11,702 nucleotides of DNA, taken from the NCBI GenBank assembly GCA_018665505.1, contig JABJCS010000818.1:1-11702 (forward strand). The letters run 5' to 3'. The position numbers were made by a program, and so were the translations under genes. The stretch is from Alphaproteobacteria bacterium (lineage in GTDB: Bacteria; Pseudomonadota; Alphaproteobacteria; UBA8366). The notes beneath the pieces are model-generated. The model saw only the letters and a list, made by a program, of their open reading frames with translations, ran no database searches and was not told the origin of the DNA. Of this stretch, positions 1-7,523 are shown piece after piece (the first letter of the stretch is position 1; every line of letters starts with the position of its first letter).

Positions 1-192
1 CAAATGCGAGACCGTAAGATCATCATCTTCAAGAAGAAGCGTCGGCAAAACTATCGCCGCAAGAACGGCCACCGCCAGCACCTAACGGTTCTGCGGATCG
101 ACGATATCCTTGCCGCCGGCAAGAAAAAGGCCGCCCCGAAAAAGAAACCGGAAGCAGCGCCCGAAGCGGCTCCCGCGGCGGAAGCAGAGTAA
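1..192 (+). CDS. rplU: 50S ribosomal protein L21, C-terminal part (5' end outside window)
   Basis: L21 is a structural protein of the large ribosomal subunit that contacts 23S rRNA. The reading frame is open from base 1 and ends at TAA 190-192, so only the last 63 codons are present. The visible part carries the conserved basic C-terminal block of the family ([20 protein letters not shown]), then [10 protein letters not shown] lysine-, alanine-, proline- and glutamate-rich tail of about 25 residues follows; such tails are common in alphaproteobacterial L21 and absent from the shorter E. coli protein. The Met at codon 2 is internal, because the family needs about 75 more residues upstream. rpmA follows after 13 nt, the usual rplU-rpmA pair. 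Identification is secure from the motif and the neighbour. Confidence 0.95.
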   Translation, partial: QMRDRKIIIFKKKRRQNYRRKNGHRQHLTVLRIDDILAAGKKKAAPKKKPEAAPEAAPAAEAE

Positions 193-205
193 GGAGTAGA
201 ACGCC

Positions 206-460
206 ATGGCACATAAAAAGGCAGGCGGTAGTTCACGTAACGGCCGCGATACAATCGGTCGCCGTCTCGGCGTGAAAAAATACGGCGGAGAAGCTGTAAT
301 TCCCGGTAATATTCTCGTGCGTCAACGCGGCACTAAATTCCATCCCGGCGATAATGTCGGCATGGGTCGCGATCACACCCTGTTCGCATTGGTCGATGGT
401 CAGGTGAAATTTCACAAGACCCGCGCCCGCACCACCATCTCGGTGGAGCCGGCGGCGTAG
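206..460 (+). CDS. rpmA: 50S ribosomal protein L27
   Basis: L27 is a large-subunit protein whose N-terminal arm reaches towards the peptidyl transferase centre. The 84-residue product has the usual family length and signatures: [16 protein letters not shown] at the N-terminus, [25 protein letters not shown] and [13 protein letters not shown] good Shine-Dalgarno sequence (AAGGAG, 191-196) overlaps the rplU stop region and lies 9 nt before the ATG. There is no cleavable N-terminal extension of the kind found in Firmicutes L27. The gene is co-transcribed with rplU and is followed 28 nt later by an intrinsic terminator. Confidence 0.98.
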   Translation: MAHKKAGGSSRNGRDTIGRRLGVKKYGGEAVIPGNILVRQRGTKFHPGDNVGMGRDHTLFALVDGQVKFHKTRARTTISVEPAA

Positions 461-488
461 ACTAATTCGACGCAGGCTGTAACGTTCA

Positions 489-515
489 GGGGAATGGCTA
501 GCCATTCCCCTTTTT
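489..515 (+). terminator. Rho-independent terminator after rpmA
   Basis: A perfect 22-bp inverted repeat (GGGGAATGGCT/AGCCATTCCCC, 489-510) is followed directly by TTTTT (511-515). With a 4-nt loop the stem still has about 9 perfect pairs with a G+C-rich base, a textbook intrinsic terminator for the rplU-rpmA transcript. Its T-tract ends 16 nt before the obgE ATG. It should therefore separate L21/L27 expression from obgE, or act as a partial terminator. Confidence 0.88.
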
Positions 516-531
516 CGTTGGGGCGGAAGAC

Positions 532-1575
532 ATGAAATTTCTCGATCAAGCCAAGGTCTACGTAAAGAGCGGTGAAGGCGGTAACGGCTGCATCTCTTTT
601 CGGCGTGAGAAATACGTTGAGTTCGGCGGGCCGAACGGCGGCAGCGGTGGCCGGGGCGGTGATGTCATGGCGGTTGCGGTGCCGGGCCTCAACACGCTGA
701 TCGATTATCGCTACCGCCAACACATCAAAGCGGAGAACGGTCGCCCCGGCATGGGCAAGGATATGACTGGAGCCGCCGGTAAGACGGCGGTACTCGAGCT
801 GCCCGTGGGTACGCAAATTTTCGCCGAGGACAACGAAACCCTTCTGGTCGACCTGACCATTGAGGGTGAGGAAGTGGAGCTGTTGCGGGGCGGCGATGCC
901 GGGCGCGGCAACGCCCAATTCAAGACGGCGACCAATCGTGCACCAAGACGTGCGGAGGCCGGCTGGCCGGGACAGGAAATGTGGGTCTGGCTGCGGCTGA
1001 AACTGTTGGCGGATGCAGGCTTGGTCGGCCTGCCGAATGCCGGAAAATCCACCTTCCTGGCGGCGGTCAGCCGCGCTAAGCCAAAGATCGCCGACTATCC
1101 ATTCACGACACTTCACCCGCAATTGGGTGTGGTCTATCTGGATGGCGCGGAATTCGTGCTGGCCGATATTCCGGGATTAATCGAAGGCGCTCATGAAGGC
1201 CATGGACTCGGCGATCGATTTCTCGGCCATGTGGAGCGTTGCGGCGTGTTGCTGCATTTGATCGACGGGACAGAAGAAGATGTTGCCGGCGCCTATCGGA
1301 CGGTCCGCGACGAGATTATCGCCTATGGCGCGGGCCTTGAGGAAAAGACGGAGATCGTCGCGCTGAACAAATGCGACGCGCTCGATGAAGAGGCCATATC
1401 GGAGAAGAAAGCAGCTCTGGCGGAAGCGGCATCGACCCGCGACGTGATGACGATTTCGGGCGTCACCGGTGACGGCGTGCAGGATGCGCTGCGCCGCCTG
1501 CACAGAGTCATTAAATCCGAGCGGGAAGAAGTGACGCAATCTCCTACCGTCGCCGCCCGGCCATGGAACCTGTAA
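532..1575 (+). CDS. obgE: GTPase Obg/CgtA, 50S ribosome assembly
   Basis: Obg is an essential P-loop GTPase that binds the pre-50S subunit late in maturation and links ribosome assembly to nucleotide levels and the cell cycle. The 347-residue product has the glycine-rich Obg fold at about residues 1-158 ([35 protein letters not shown]). The G domain follows, with G1 GLPNAGKST 166-174, G2 FTT 191-193, G3 DIPG 212-215, G4 NKCD 279-282 and a G5-like SGVTGDG near 309-315. The length is close to Caulobacter CgtA, and there is no long acidic C-terminal extension as in E. coli ObgE. The ATG has only a weak Shine-Dalgarno (GGGCGGAAG) and sits just downstream of a terminator. proB follows immediately. 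Confidence 0.97.
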   Translation: MKFLDQAKVYVKSGEGGNGCISFRREKYVEFGGPNGGSGGRGGDVMAVAVPGLNTLIDYRYRQHIKAENGRPGMGKDMTGAAGKTAVLELPVGTQIFAEDNETLLVDLTIEGEEVELLRGGDAGRGNAQFKTATNRAPRRAEAGWPGQEMWVWLRLKLLADAGLVGLPNAGKSTFLAAVSRAKPKIADYPFTTLHPQLGVVYLDGAEFVLADIPGLIEGAHEGHGLGDRFLGHVERCGVLLHLIDGTEEDVAGAYRTVRDEIIAYGAGLEEKTEIVALNKCDALDEEAISEKKAALAEAASTRDVMTISGVTGDGVQDALRRLHRVIKSEREEVTQSPTVAARPWNL

Positions 1576-1586
1576 GCGACAACGCG

Positions 1587-2705
1587 ATGACGGAACAATT
1601 GACCGGTGCCGCAAGGCTCGTGGTGAAGATCGGCTCCGCCCTCTTGGTCGACGACAAAACCGGCACCATTCGACGCACCTGGCTGGAAGCGCTCGCGGAT
1701 GATTTGTATGCCTTGCGCGAGACGGGGACGGAGATTCTGGTGGTTTCTTCAGGGGCCATCGCGGTCGGACGGCGCCATCTTGGCCTGACGCAGAAGACGA
1801 TACGGCTCGAAGAGAAACAGGCCGCCGCGGCCAGCGGTCAGATACAATTGGCCCATGCCTACCAGGAAGCGCTGGCGCGGCACGACATTTCGGTCGCGCA
1901 AATCCTCCTCACGCTCAGCGATACCGAGGAACGCCGCCGACACCTCAACGCCCGCAGCACGATTGCGCAATTGCTGACACTAGGCGCGGTTCCCGTGGTC
2001 AACGAGAACGACACGGTGGCGACGACAGAAATCCGTTTCGGTGACAACGACCGTCTGGCGGCGCGGGTCGCGGCGATGATCAGCGCAGACACACTAATCC
2101 TACTGTCCGATATCGACGGGCTGTATGAGCGCGATCCCCGACAGGATTCAAACGCCCAACACATCGCCCGGGTCAACGAGATCAACCCGCAAATCGAGGC
2201 CATGGCAGGCAAAGCGCCCACTGGGTATTCCTCCGGCGGTATGGAAACCAAATTACAAGCGGCGAAGGTTGCCACCGCCGCCGGTTGCCGCATGGCGATT
2301 ATGAACGGGATCGAGGCAAACCCATTGCGGCGACTGGCTGATGGGGCGCGATGCACTTGGTTCATGCCATCGGCCTCTCCACTCACGGCGCGCAAACGAT
2401 GGATTGTCGGCTCACTCAATCCGGTCGGTGAAATCCTTGTCGATGCGGGTGCTGAGCGCGCCCTCAGACAAGGAAAAAGCCTGCTCCCGGCTGGAGTTGT
2501 CCGCATCCAAGGAACGTTTGAGCGGGGCGATGCAGTCATTGTCCGTACCGCCGACGGCAATGAAATGGCGCGCGGTCTCTCCGCCTATTCCAATACGGAC
2601 GCAGCCCGAATCTCGGGCCGCAAGAGCGGCGAAATCGCAGAGATTCTCGGATATCGGGGACGCGACGAACTCATCCACCGCGACGACTTGGTGCTGACCG
2701 TCTAA
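1587..2705 (+). CDS. proB: Glutamate 5-kinase (AAK kinase plus PUA domain)
   Basis: ProB phosphorylates L-glutamate to gamma-glutamyl phosphate, the first and proline-inhibited step of proline synthesis in the cytosol. From ATG 1587 the product has 372 residues, the normal length. The amino acid kinase domain (about 1-250) shows VVKIGSALL 12-20, SSGAIAVG 54-61, NEND 139-142, RFGDND 150-155, LSDIDGLY 173-180 and GGMETK 217-222. A C-terminal PUA domain (about 270-350) includes GKSLLPAG. An in-frame ATG at 1563 would add eight residues and overlap obgE by 13 nt. I prefer 1587 because homology starts just after it and nothing resembling a Shine-Dalgarno precedes 1563; the site before 1587 is also weak. 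The stop codon overlaps the stop of the convergent minus-strand gene. Confidence 0.95.
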   Translation: MTEQLTGAARLVVKIGSALLVDDKTGTIRRTWLEALADDLYALRETGTEILVVSSGAIAVGRRHLGLTQKTIRLEEKQAAAASGQIQLAHAYQEALARHDISVAQILLTLSDTEERRRHLNARSTIAQLLTLGAVPVVNENDTVATTEIRFGDNDRLAARVAAMISADTLILLSDIDGLYERDPRQDSNAQHIARVNEINPQIEAMAGKAPTGYSSGGMETKLQAAKVATAAGCRMAIMNGIEANPLRRLADGARCTWFMPSASPLTARKRWIVGSLNPVGEILVDAGAERALRQGKSLLPAGVVRIQGTFERGDAVIVRTADGNEMARGLSAYSNTDAARISGRKSGEIAEILGYRGRDELIHRDDLVLTV

Positions 2706-4504
2706 AGCGGCGTCGACGTCATCAAGAAGCGTTCAGCATCATCGAGAAACACCGGATCGTCAAAAATAACAGCACAAGTCTCGGCAATTTTTTGTCTGAC
2801 CCCCGCCCGAAACTCCACATCGCGACCAAGTCGTACCGCAATCTCGGCATAGTCCGTCACATCGCCTGCGATCAGTTCTTCCATACCCATATGACGGTAT
2901 ATTCCTAAACTAACCCGGCCTCGAAGATAGCGTCCCGGCAAGGTGACGACCGGCGTGCCCATCGCCAGCGATTGATAGGTCGTGTTGCCGCCACAAAATG
3001 GAAAGCTATCCAAGCTGACATCCGACAAACCGAGCAGTCGCATGAAATCGTCATGACTTTGACGCGGCAGAAACTTTATCCGCGCCGCACATGTGCCCAC
3101 TGTGACGGCAAACCGTCGGCGCAACACGTCGCCCCAGGCGTCGTCATGTCCTTCCAATAACAGGATGATGCCCTGCGGGTCACGCTCAAGGATCAACTGC
3201 AGGGCCGTGTCCATATCCGGATGAATCTTGAACAGGTTTTGAGCCAAAAAATAAATCGTCGCATCTTCCGCAAGACCGAAGTCCGCGCGCGTCCCCGACG
3301 GCTCCGGTGCGGGAGGACGGACATAGGAGAACGGCAAACCGCCGAGCGGTACAAGGCATTCACTATAAGCGCCGCGCGCATCCGAATCGACAGCGGGTTC
3401 CGCTGCGGTACAGGACAAGAAATAATCGACATTGGGAATACCGGAAGTGACCGGATGTCCGTAGGAGACCGCTTGTATCGGTGCCAGACGCGCGAAAGCC
3501 AAAAAATAGGCCAACGGATCCATGCCGATCTCCGGATAGAAGACGACATCTGGCTGAGCGGCGGCAATCACCTCCCGCGCGCTGAAAATATCGGCGGGCA
3601 AGGTTTCGACATGGGAGACTAGTCCGGCAATTTCCCCGTGCACGCCATCGGCAGGAACGGGTGCCGTCTCGAAGCAAATCACCTCGCAATCTCCGCGCGC
3701 GGCGAGGCGGCGAAACAAACCGAGACACAAGCGCCCGATCGAGTGGTCAAAAAGGAAACGGGAGACGAACGCAATTCGTCGCGGGCCCTCAGGCTGCCCG
3801 AGCGTACGGCAATGCGGTGCGGTCCAATCGAGTTTCGGGCATCCGGCCAGATAAACCGCAGCCAGCTGCTGTTGAAGGTCGCGGTCGTTGCGGCCGTGAT
3901 AGGCGAGGTAGAATCGGCTGCCCGGCGTTTCCGTCAATGGATTACCGAGAGTAGGCGGGTCGGCTTCCAATATTCCGAGTGCCGCCCGGTAACGCTCGTA
4001 TTCCGCCGCATATGGCCCGGCGCCTTCGGGAATGATCGGCAGCCGTAAATCGCGCCGCAACCGAATTCCCGCCGGGCCACCCTTCTCCAACGCACGGTCA
4101 TAGGCCCGCGCGGCACCATCGAGATTACCCTGCGCTGTCAACGCATTACCACGATTGAGATCGGGGAGATACCAATCGGGTCGGGCCGCCGCCGCCGCCT
4201 CATAGTCCCAGACAGCCGCCGCATAATCCCGGGTTTCGTTCCGCAGATTGCCGCTCTTCACCGGTATCGCCGCGTCGGTCGGGTCCAGCTCGAAAGCCCG
4301 TCCGTAGGCTACCAGCGCTTCTTCGGTGCGCCCGGATTTTCGCAACAAATCACCGAGCGCGACGACCGGGACGCTCCACCCAGGTTCGGCCGCAGCGCAT
4401 TGCGCGAATAGGGACAACGCCGCCGCCGCATCTTCTCCTTCGGTCCGCCGCGCTTCCTCGAACAAATCGGCCGCAGCGTCGCTCACGGGTGGGTCGTCAC
4501 TCAT
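2702..4504 (-). CDS. TPR protein with OGT/SPINDLY-like glycosyltransferase family 41 domain
   Basis: This is a 600-residue probable cytosolic glycosyltransferase of the bacterial O-GlcNAc-transferase-like group; donor sugar and acceptor are unknown. Three TPR-like repeats are visible (about 46-79, 80-113, 114-145), with a degenerate one at 8-42. The two-lobed catalytic region covers about 195-595. Its landmarks are LDWTAPH 225-231, [13 protein letters not shown] 246-258 (His254 aligns by eye with the conserved active-site His of OGT), [20 protein letters not shown] 323-342, FKIHPD 425-430 (Lys426 matches the OGT lysine that contacts UDP) and [18 protein letters not shown] 503-520 (nucleotide-sugar binding). 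In human OGT the last motif reads GHTT; here it reads GNTT. There is no signal peptide or membrane segment. It lies opposite to all neighbours, between proB and proA, and its TAG stop overlaps the proB TAA. The Shine-Dalgarno before the ATG is weak. The family is clear; the substrate is not. Confidence 0.87.
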   Translation of the reverse strand: MSDDPPVSDAAADLFEEARRTEGEDAAAALSLFAQCAAAEPGWSVPVVALGDLLRKSGRTEEALVAYGRAFELDPTDAAIPVKSGNLRNETRDYAAAVWDYEAAAAARPDWYLPDLNRGNALTAQGNLDGAARAYDRALEKGGPAGIRLRRDLRLPIIPEGAGPYAAEYERYRAALGILEADPPTLGNPLTETPGSRFYLAYHGRNDRDLQQQLAAVYLAGCPKLDWTAPHCRTLGQPEGPRRIAFVSRFLFDHSIGRLCLGLFRRLAARGDCEVICFETAPVPADGVHGEIAGLVSHVETLPADIFSAREVIAAAQPDVVFYPEIGMDPLAYFLAFARLAPIQAVSYGHPVTSGIPNVDYFLSCTAAEPAVDSDARGAYSECLVPLGGLPFSYVRPPAPEPSGTRADFGLAEDATIYFLAQNLFKIHPDMDTALQLILERDPQGIILLLEGHDDAWGDVLRRRFAVTVGTCAARIKFLPRQSHDDFMRLLGLSDVSLDSFPFCGGNTTYQSLAMGTPVVTLPGRYLRGRVSLGIYRHMGMEELIAGDVTDYAEIAVRLGRDVEFRAGVRQKIAETCAVIFDDPVFLDDAERFLMTSTPL

Positions 4505-4649
4505 GGGTTGGTTTTCATCTCATTCGCCCTCTACATATGAAGTAAGCAAAATTTGATGCGCTTCGCTAATGTATTCGATAAAGTCGGCGGCTCTCGGGCT
4601 CCATCGCCTGAGCGGGCGAATTCAAAATAAGCTAAAAAGGCACAGATAC
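4505..4649. promoter_or_regulatory. Divergent intergenic region, probable promoters for proA and the glycosyltransferase gene
   Basis: This 145-bp gap is richer in A+T than the flanking genes and lies between two divergent starts, so it must provide minus-strand transcription for the glycosyltransferase gene and probably plus-strand transcription for proA. On the plus strand TTGATG (4553-4558) and GATAAAG (4578-4584) could form a poor sigma-70-like pair with a 19-nt spacer. No good pair is visible on the minus strand. A small stem (TCGCC/GGCGA, 4604-4608 with 4615-4619) lies in the presumed proA leader, without a T-tract. The promoter role is inferred from gene arrangement. Confidence 0.35.
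4637..4640 (+). promoter_or_regulatory. Ribosome binding site deciding the proA start
   Basis: AAGG, within AAAAAGG, lies 9 nt before ATG 4650. This favours 4650 over the in-frame ATG at 4569, which would add 27 residues (MYSIKSAALG...) not expected in the ProA family and has no comparable site upstream. Confidence 0.6.
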
Positions 4650-5939
4650 ATGACGAACGTCGCCACCCTTTCCGGATCGGACATTCCGGTTGAGGAAATG
4701 GTCCGGGGAATAGCCAAAGACGCACAGGCGGCGAGCCATGCGCTCGGCCTCGTCGAGAGCGAGACCCGGAGTGATGCCCTCCGCCAAGGTGCCGCCGCCA
4801 TTCGGGAGAGGATGCCCGACATTCTTACCGCCAATGCCAAAGACATGGCGTTCGGCCGCGAGAAGGGCCTGTCAGGCGCCATGCTCGACCGGCTATTGCT
4901 GACCGAGGAGCGAATTGAAGCAATGGCGGCCGGACTGGAAAGCATCGCTGAGCTGCCGGAACCGCTCGGCCGGATCATCGACGAGCGCGAGCGACCCAAC
5001 GGATTGAAAATCGCGCGGGTCAGTGTGCCGCTCGGTGTCATTGGAATCATCTACGAGTCCCGCCCCAACGTGACTGCTGATGCAGGCGCGCTTTGCCTTA
5101 AATCCGGCAATGCCGCGATCTTACGCGGTGGCTCGGAAAGCCTGCACTCTTCCGGCGCCATCGCCGCCTGTCTGCAGGAAGGCTTGCGGCGCGCCGGATT
5201 GCCGGAAGGTGCGGTTCAAACCATCCCGACCCGAGACCGGGCGGCAGTGGGCGCGATGTTAAAGCAATCGGACCTGATCGACTTTATCGTGCCGCGCGGC
5301 GGACGGTCCCTGATCGAACGGGTGATGGAAGAGTCCCGCATCCCCGTCATCGCGCATCTGGACGGCAATTGTCATGTCTACATCCATGACAGCGCCGATC
5401 ACGCCATGGCGCGGGAGATTGTCATGAACGCGAAAATGCGCCGCACGGGTATTTGCGGAGCGGCCGAATCCATGGTGATCGACCGGGACATCGCCGTGCG
5501 ATTGTTGCCGGATATCGTCGGCGACCTGTCCGCAGCGGGATGCGAAGTGCGCGGAGACGAGGCGGCGCGAAAGACTGACCCCCGGATCGTCCCGGCCAGC
5601 GACGATGACTGGGATACGGAATATCTCGATAAGATTATTTCCGTGCGCGTCGTCGACGGACCCGACGACGCCATTGCCCATGTCAACCGCCACGGCTCAC
5701 ATCATACGGACACGGTCATCGCAAACGATACCGCGGTCGCAGAGCGCTTCCTTGCGGATATCGACAGCGCTATTGTGCTGCACAATGCCTCGACCCATTA
5801 TGCAGATGGGGGCGAATTCGGTATGGGAGCGGAAATCGGCATCTCGACCGGAAAATTACATGCACGCGGGCCGGTCGGCGCCGAGCAGCTTACCAGTTAC
5901 AAGTACATCGTCCGCGGCACCGGTCAGTGTCGTCCATAG
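4650..5939 (+). CDS. proA: Gamma-glutamyl phosphate reductase
   Basis: ProA reduces gamma-glutamyl phosphate with NADPH to glutamate semialdehyde, which cyclises for the final ProC step. The 429-residue product belongs to the aldehyde dehydrogenase superfamily. Visible features are YESRPNVTADAGALCLKSGN 135-154, the phosphate/cofactor-binding region LRGGSE 158-163, the catalytic cysteine Cys269 in MRRTGICGAAES, and the C-terminal signature HNASTHYADGGEFGMGAEIG 378-397 followed by STGKLHARGPVG. The length is normal. In many bacteria proA directly follows proB; here the two are separated by about 1.9 kb containing an inverted gene, so proA probably has its own promoter. nadD follows 38 nt downstream. 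Confidence 0.96.
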   Translation: MTNVATLSGSDIPVEEMVRGIAKDAQAASHALGLVESETRSDALRQGAAAIRERMPDILTANAKDMAFGREKGLSGAMLDRLLLTEERIEAMAAGLESIAELPEPLGRIIDERERPNGLKIARVSVPLGVIGIIYESRPNVTADAGALCLKSGNAAILRGGSESLHSSGAIAACLQEGLRRAGLPEGAVQTIPTRDRAAVGAMLKQSDLIDFIVPRGGRSLIERVMEESRIPVIAHLDGNCHVYIHDSADHAMAREIVMNAKMRRTGICGAAESMVIDRDIAVRLLPDIVGDLSAAGCEVRGDEAARKTDPRIVPASDDDWDTEYLDKIISVRVVDGPDDAIAHVNRHGSHHTDTVIANDTAVAERFLADIDSAIVLHNASTHYADGGEFGMGAEIGISTGKLHARGPVGAEQLTSYKYIVRGTGQCRP

Positions 5940-5977
5940 AGGCCGCAAACAATCCCCCACAATAAGTCGCAGCAAGC

Positions 5978-6601
5978 ATGATCGGTACCGGCAGCAGGAA
6001 ACGCGCGATCGGCCTTCTTGGCGGATCATTCAATCCGGCCCATGAAGGGCATCGGATGATTAGCTTGATCGCGTTAAAGCGGCTCGGCCTCGACGAGGTA
6101 TGGTGGCTCGTCTCGCCGCAAAACCCGTTGAAGCCGGTCGATGGTATGGCCCCCTTCGCGGACCGCTTGGTGAATGCGCAAACGGTTGCCAATCACCGGC
6201 GCATAAAAGTCAGTGATATCGAATTGCGGCTTGGTACACATTACACGCGCGATACGCTGAAACGCCTGACGGCGCGGCGACGGCAGCACGATTTCGTCTG
6301 GCTCATGGGCGCCGATAATTTGATCCAGTTCCCAAAATGGGAAGGGTGGAAAGAAATCTTTGATACCGTTCCCATTGCAGTTTTCGACCGTCCCACCTAT
6401 TCTTTCCGGGCATTGGCTGGCATTGTCGCGACTCGGTATGCGGGCAGCCGGATACCAGAGCGAAATGCCTCGAGCTTGGCGCGACATAGTGCGCCAGCTT
6501 GGGTGTTCTTACACAGTCGACTGAACCCGGTCTCGGCAACAGAGATCCGAGCCCAAGAGACCGGGATAACAGGTCAAGGCATTATGCCGAAAGGTGGTTG
6601 A
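5978..6601 (+). CDS. nadD: Nicotinate-nucleotide adenylyltransferase
   Basis: NadD transfers AMP from ATP to nicotinate mononucleotide, giving deamido-NAD, the shared step of de novo and Preiss-Handler NAD synthesis. The 207-residue product has the HxGH-type nucleotidyltransferase motif GSFNPAHEGH (16-25), SPQNPLK 46-52, MGADN 110-114, FPKWEGW 118-124, FDRP 136-139 and the C-terminal SATEIR (186-191), the family's ISSTxIR-type ATP-binding motif. The start follows the proA stop by 38 nt with a weak Shine-Dalgarno. The alternative of starting further inside would remove the strand leading to the first motif. The stop TGA overlaps the proposed TTG start of rsfS. Confidence 0.95.
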   Translation: MIGTGSRKRAIGLLGGSFNPAHEGHRMISLIALKRLGLDEVWWLVSPQNPLKPVDGMAPFADRLVNAQTVANHRRIKVSDIELRLGTHYTRDTLKRLTARRRQHDFVWLMGADNLIQFPKWEGWKEIFDTVPIAVFDRPTYSFRALAGIVATRYAGSRIPERNASSLARHSAPAWVFLHSRLNPVSATEIRAQETGITGQGIMPKGG

Positions 6602-7011
6602 ATGAAACGGATCGCGAGGAACGTATCATAGCGACGCATACTCCGAACCTGCCTGCGCCCGAAAAGCTACTCGAATTGATTCTGGAATCGCTCGACGACG
6701 ACAAGGCCATCGATGTCGCGGATATCGATCTTGCCGGAAAGAGCTCCATCGCTGACTCCATGGTTGTCGCCACCGGCAGCAGCACACGGCAGGTCGGCGC
6801 CATGGCGAATCATATTCGCGAGAAGCTGAAGGGCGTGGGTATTAAAGGCATTTCCATCGAAGGCCTCGAGAATTGTGATTGGGTCTTGATCGACGCCGGG
6901 GACGTGATTGTTCACTTGTTCCGGCCGGAAGTGCGGGACTTTTACAATATCGAGAAACTATGGTCCGAGGCTTTGCCCGAGTCCGTTGATATGAATGCGG
7001 CACATATCTAA
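6598..7011 (+). CDS. rsfS: Ribosome silencing factor RsfS
   Basis: RsfS binds L14 on the 50S subunit and blocks joining with 30S, lowering translation during starvation. Counted from TTG 6598 the protein has 137 residues. It shows the family core KSSIADSMVVATG (48-60), EG 88-89, WVLIDAGDVIVHLF (95-108) and FYNIEKLW (115-122). There is no in-frame ATG close to the nadD end; the only one upstream (6499) would overlap nadD by 103 nt and add a poorly conserved-looking arm. TTG 6598 overlaps the nadD stop as TTGA, a coupling arrangement, with AAGG(TGG) at 6591-6597 just before it, though the spacing is short. The identity is certain; the start is the uncertain part. Confidence 0.93.
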   Translation: MNETDREERIIATHTPNLPAPEKLLELILESLDDDKAIDVADIDLAGKSSIADSMVVATGSSTRQVGAMANHIREKLKGVGIKGISIEGLENCDWVLIDAGDVIVHLFRPEVRDFYNIEKLWSEALPESVDMNAAHI

Positions 7012-7023
7012 CGGGATGCCGCC

Positions 7024-7479
7024 ATGCGCTTTCATATCATCGCCGTAGGCCGCTTGCGCCGCGGCGTCGAAGGCGACCTCTTCGAGCATTTCCACGGCCG
7101 GATAAGATGGCCGTTGGACATTCACGAAATCGATGACCGGAAATCCGGAACCGACGGCCGCAAGGCGCGAGAAGGGAAATCGATCCTGGCCGCGATACCG
7201 GATGGCGCGATGGTCGCGGCACTGGATGAGAAAGGCCGTGACCTCGGCAGCGAAGATTTGGCGGCACGTATCGGCGACTGGCGGGATTCCGGGATTGGCG
7301 ACGTGGCGTTCGTTATCGGCGGTGCCGACGGCTTGGCCGAAGATGTGCGGCGGCGCGCCGATTTGGTCCTCGCCTTCGGGCGCGCCACCTGGCCGCATCT
7401 CTTGGTGCGCGGCATGTTAGCTGAGCAACTGTACCGCGCGCAGCAAATTCTCGCCGGCCATCCCTATCACCGGGCGTAG
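7024..7479 (+). CDS. rlmH: 23S rRNA (pseudouridine1915-N3)-methyltransferase RlmH
   Basis: RlmH is a small SPOUT-family methyltransferase that uses SAM to methylate pseudouridine 1915 in helix 69 of 23S rRNA, acting on assembled 70S ribosomes. The product has 151 residues, about the usual length. It carries the trefoil-knot signatures FVIGGADGL (96-104), HLLVR (125-129), EQLYRAQQI (134-142) and the terminal PYHR (147-150). It follows rsfS by 12 nt, the conserved rsfS-rlmH pairing. The Shine-Dalgarno is weak (CGGGATG), which fits translation coupled to rsfS. Confidence 0.97.
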   Translation: MRFHIIAVGRLRRGVEGDLFEHFHGRIRWPLDIHEIDDRKSGTDGRKAREGKSILAAIPDGAMVAALDEKGRDLGSEDLAARIGDWRDSGIGDVAFVIGGADGLAEDVRRRADLVLAFGRATWPHLLVRGMLAEQLYRAQQILAGHPYHRA

Positions 7480-7523
7480 AGCATGGTTGCACTTAGACCC
7501 ACTTCACATAGAATGGCGCCGCA

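Noticed and set aside
412..1122. Minus-strand open frame of 236 codons opposite rpmA and obgE
   Set aside because: It crosses the terminator palindrome and two conserved genes, with no family signature or ribosome binding site; a mirror frame.
1859..2560. Minus-strand open frame of 233 codons opposite proB
   Set aside because: Ser/Arg/Ala-rich product without motifs, fully inside proB on the other strand.
4604..4619. Small hairpin in the proA leader as a terminator or riboswitch
   Set aside because: The stem has only 5 pairs and no T-tract follows; no known riboswitch core is recognisable.
4569..4649. Longer proA start at ATG 4569
   Set aside because: It adds 27 residues not expected in ProA and has no ribosome binding site, while ATG 4650 has AAAAAGG at good spacing.
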